From Microbacterium sp. Root180 (GTDB taxonomy: Bacteria > Actinomycetota > Actinomycetes > Actinomycetales > Microbacteriaceae): a stretch of DNA of 64,000 bases. The first letter of the stretch is position 1. Each line of letters starts with the position of its first letter. Position numbers and translations under genes: made by a program. Shown one piece after another: positions 63,571 to 64,000 of this stretch. The notes beneath the pieces are model-generated. The model saw only the letters and a list, made by a program, of their open reading frames with translations, was not told the origin of the DNA and ran no database searches. The stretch covers positions 1,054,922 through 1,118,921 of the forward strand of contig NZ_LMHS01000003.1 in assembly GCF_001428485.1 (NCBI RefSeq), written 5' to 3'.

Positions 63571-63616
63571 ACTCTAGACGAAATCGATTTCATGATCAAC
63601 CGCGTGAAATCGATCA
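63571..63616. promoter_or_regulatory. Sugar operon promoter with two LacI-type operators
   Basis: GAAATCGATTTC (63580-63591) is a perfect palindrome and TGAAATCGATCA (63605-63616) a second copy 25 bp away, both matching the LacI-family consensus TGAAATCGATTTCA. A minus-strand -10 TAGAGT lies at 63571-63576, next to the first operator, so repression is expected. Confidence 0.8.
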
Positions 63617-63644
63617 CGGCGTGAAACCGGGCGTGCGCGGGAGG

Positions 63645-64000
63645 TCAGCCGCCGGCGCCGCTGCGGGCGGGCTGCACCTCGTTGCGCAGCACCACCGTCC
63701 GCGACGGCTGGTCGTCGCCGTTGATGCGTTCGAGGAGCATCTTCGCCGCCGTGACCCCCATGTGCCGGGCCGGGAGCCGCACGACGGTCACGGCACTGGG
63801 CGAGAGTGTCGTGAAGGGCAACGAGCCGACGACGGCCACCCCGATCTTGGGTGGGGTCAGGCCATGCTCGGTGAGCACCTGGATCGCACCGACCCCCAGC
63901 AGGTTGTTGCCCGCGACGACGGCGTCCGGCGGGTGGGGAAGGGCCAGGAGCTCCTCCATCGCCTCGCGCCCGCCGTCGACGCGGAAGGTCGAATGGCGCA
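63645..64000 (-). CDS. LacI-family repressor (5' end outside window)
   Basis: The C-terminal 117 codons of a LacI-family regulator are visible, with GVAVVGSLPFTTLSPSAVTVVRLPARHMG and MLLERINGDDQPSRTVVLRNE, the typical ends of the ligand-binding domain. It stops at 63645, upstream of the kinase promoter on the same strand, and its DNA-binding domain lies beyond base 64000. It is the obvious regulator of the fucose-isomerase/GH116 operon. Confidence 0.85.
   Translation of the reverse strand, partial: RHSTFRVDGGREAMEELLALPHPPDAVVAGNNLLGVGAIQVLTEHGLTPPKIGVAVVGSLPFTTLSPSAVTVVRLPARHMGVTAAKMLLERINGDDQPSRTVVLRNEVQPARSGAGG

Overview
The window is a stretch of high-GC, gene-dense actinobacterial chromosome. 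GC-rich third codon positions, many GTG starts, abundant ATGA/GTGA start-stop overlaps, leaderless TANNNT promoters, a HAIR heat-shock operator, a DUF222/HNH gene and the frequent 'gcatccg/ggatgcc' spelling of Ala/Asp runs suggest Microbacteriaceae, most like Microbacterium (inference from style, not from a search). No rRNA, tRNA, transposase, integrase, phage gene or CRISPR array was seen.

Layout. (1) 1-10975, minus strand: one tightly coupled ten-gene catabolic operon. It encodes a CUT1 sugar ABC importer without its ATPase, an enolase-superfamily dehydratase, a metallo-beta-lactamase-fold hydrolase, a Gfo/Idh/MocA dehydrogenase, a CaiB-type CoA-transferase, an enoyl-CoA hydratase, an FAH-family protein and a ketoglutarate-semialdehyde-type dehydrogenase that runs off the left edge. 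A divergent FadR-type regulator (11125-11874) faces nested palindromes in the shared promoter. (2) 11959-20000: mixed housekeeping and accessory genes (YdeI-like, small membrane protein, SDR, pyrE, secreted trypsin-like protease, DUF1697, MBL hydrolase, DUF222-HNH, exonuclease III), with a 34-bp tandem repeat block before the exonuclease gene. (3) 19579-31262: small regulatory units: an HxlR-controlled VOC/RibD-like operon; a NarL-type two-component system whose promoter box recurs in front of an ABC-2 exporter; an FMN reductase; thiolase; RraA; an ArsR-like repressor with an MFS exporter. (4) 31323-37535: a type III PKS / methyltransferase / flavin monooxygenase operon, a convergent UbiA prenyltransferase, and a short ClpB under a HAIR operator. 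(5) 37646-43237: SulP transporter, GlxA-like regulator, a 38-residue membrane peptide, two GT4 glycosyltransferases. (6) 43343-56661: an envelope/stress-like region around a large MalT/LAL-type regulator, with two paralogous ~70-residue proteins, a cardiolipin synthase, SHOCT and DUF6325-like proteins, a K+ channel, a multi-pass membrane protein, two AI-2E exporters and a DUF2252 protein. (7) 56845-64000: a LacI-controlled sugar operon (FGGY kinase, GH116 glycosidase, fucose-isomerase-like enzyme, unknown protein).

How parts work together. The left operon can be read as import followed by oxidative, Weimberg-like breakdown of a sugar or sugar acid to 2-oxoglutarate, with two CoA enzymes that this scheme does not explain. 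In region 6, a 17-nt palindrome TCAYCC-N5-GGGTGA sits in front of both copies of the small protein, in front of the SHOCT/DUF6325 operon and beside the LAL regulator gene. This defines a candidate regulon and is the strongest undescribed-system candidate here. Gene ends, mostly of convergent pairs, are repeatedly marked by long inverted repeats, some sharing sequence between loci. At least a dozen genes have a -10 hexamer exactly 6-7 nt before the start codon, indicating leaderless mRNAs; this spacing was used to fix several starts.
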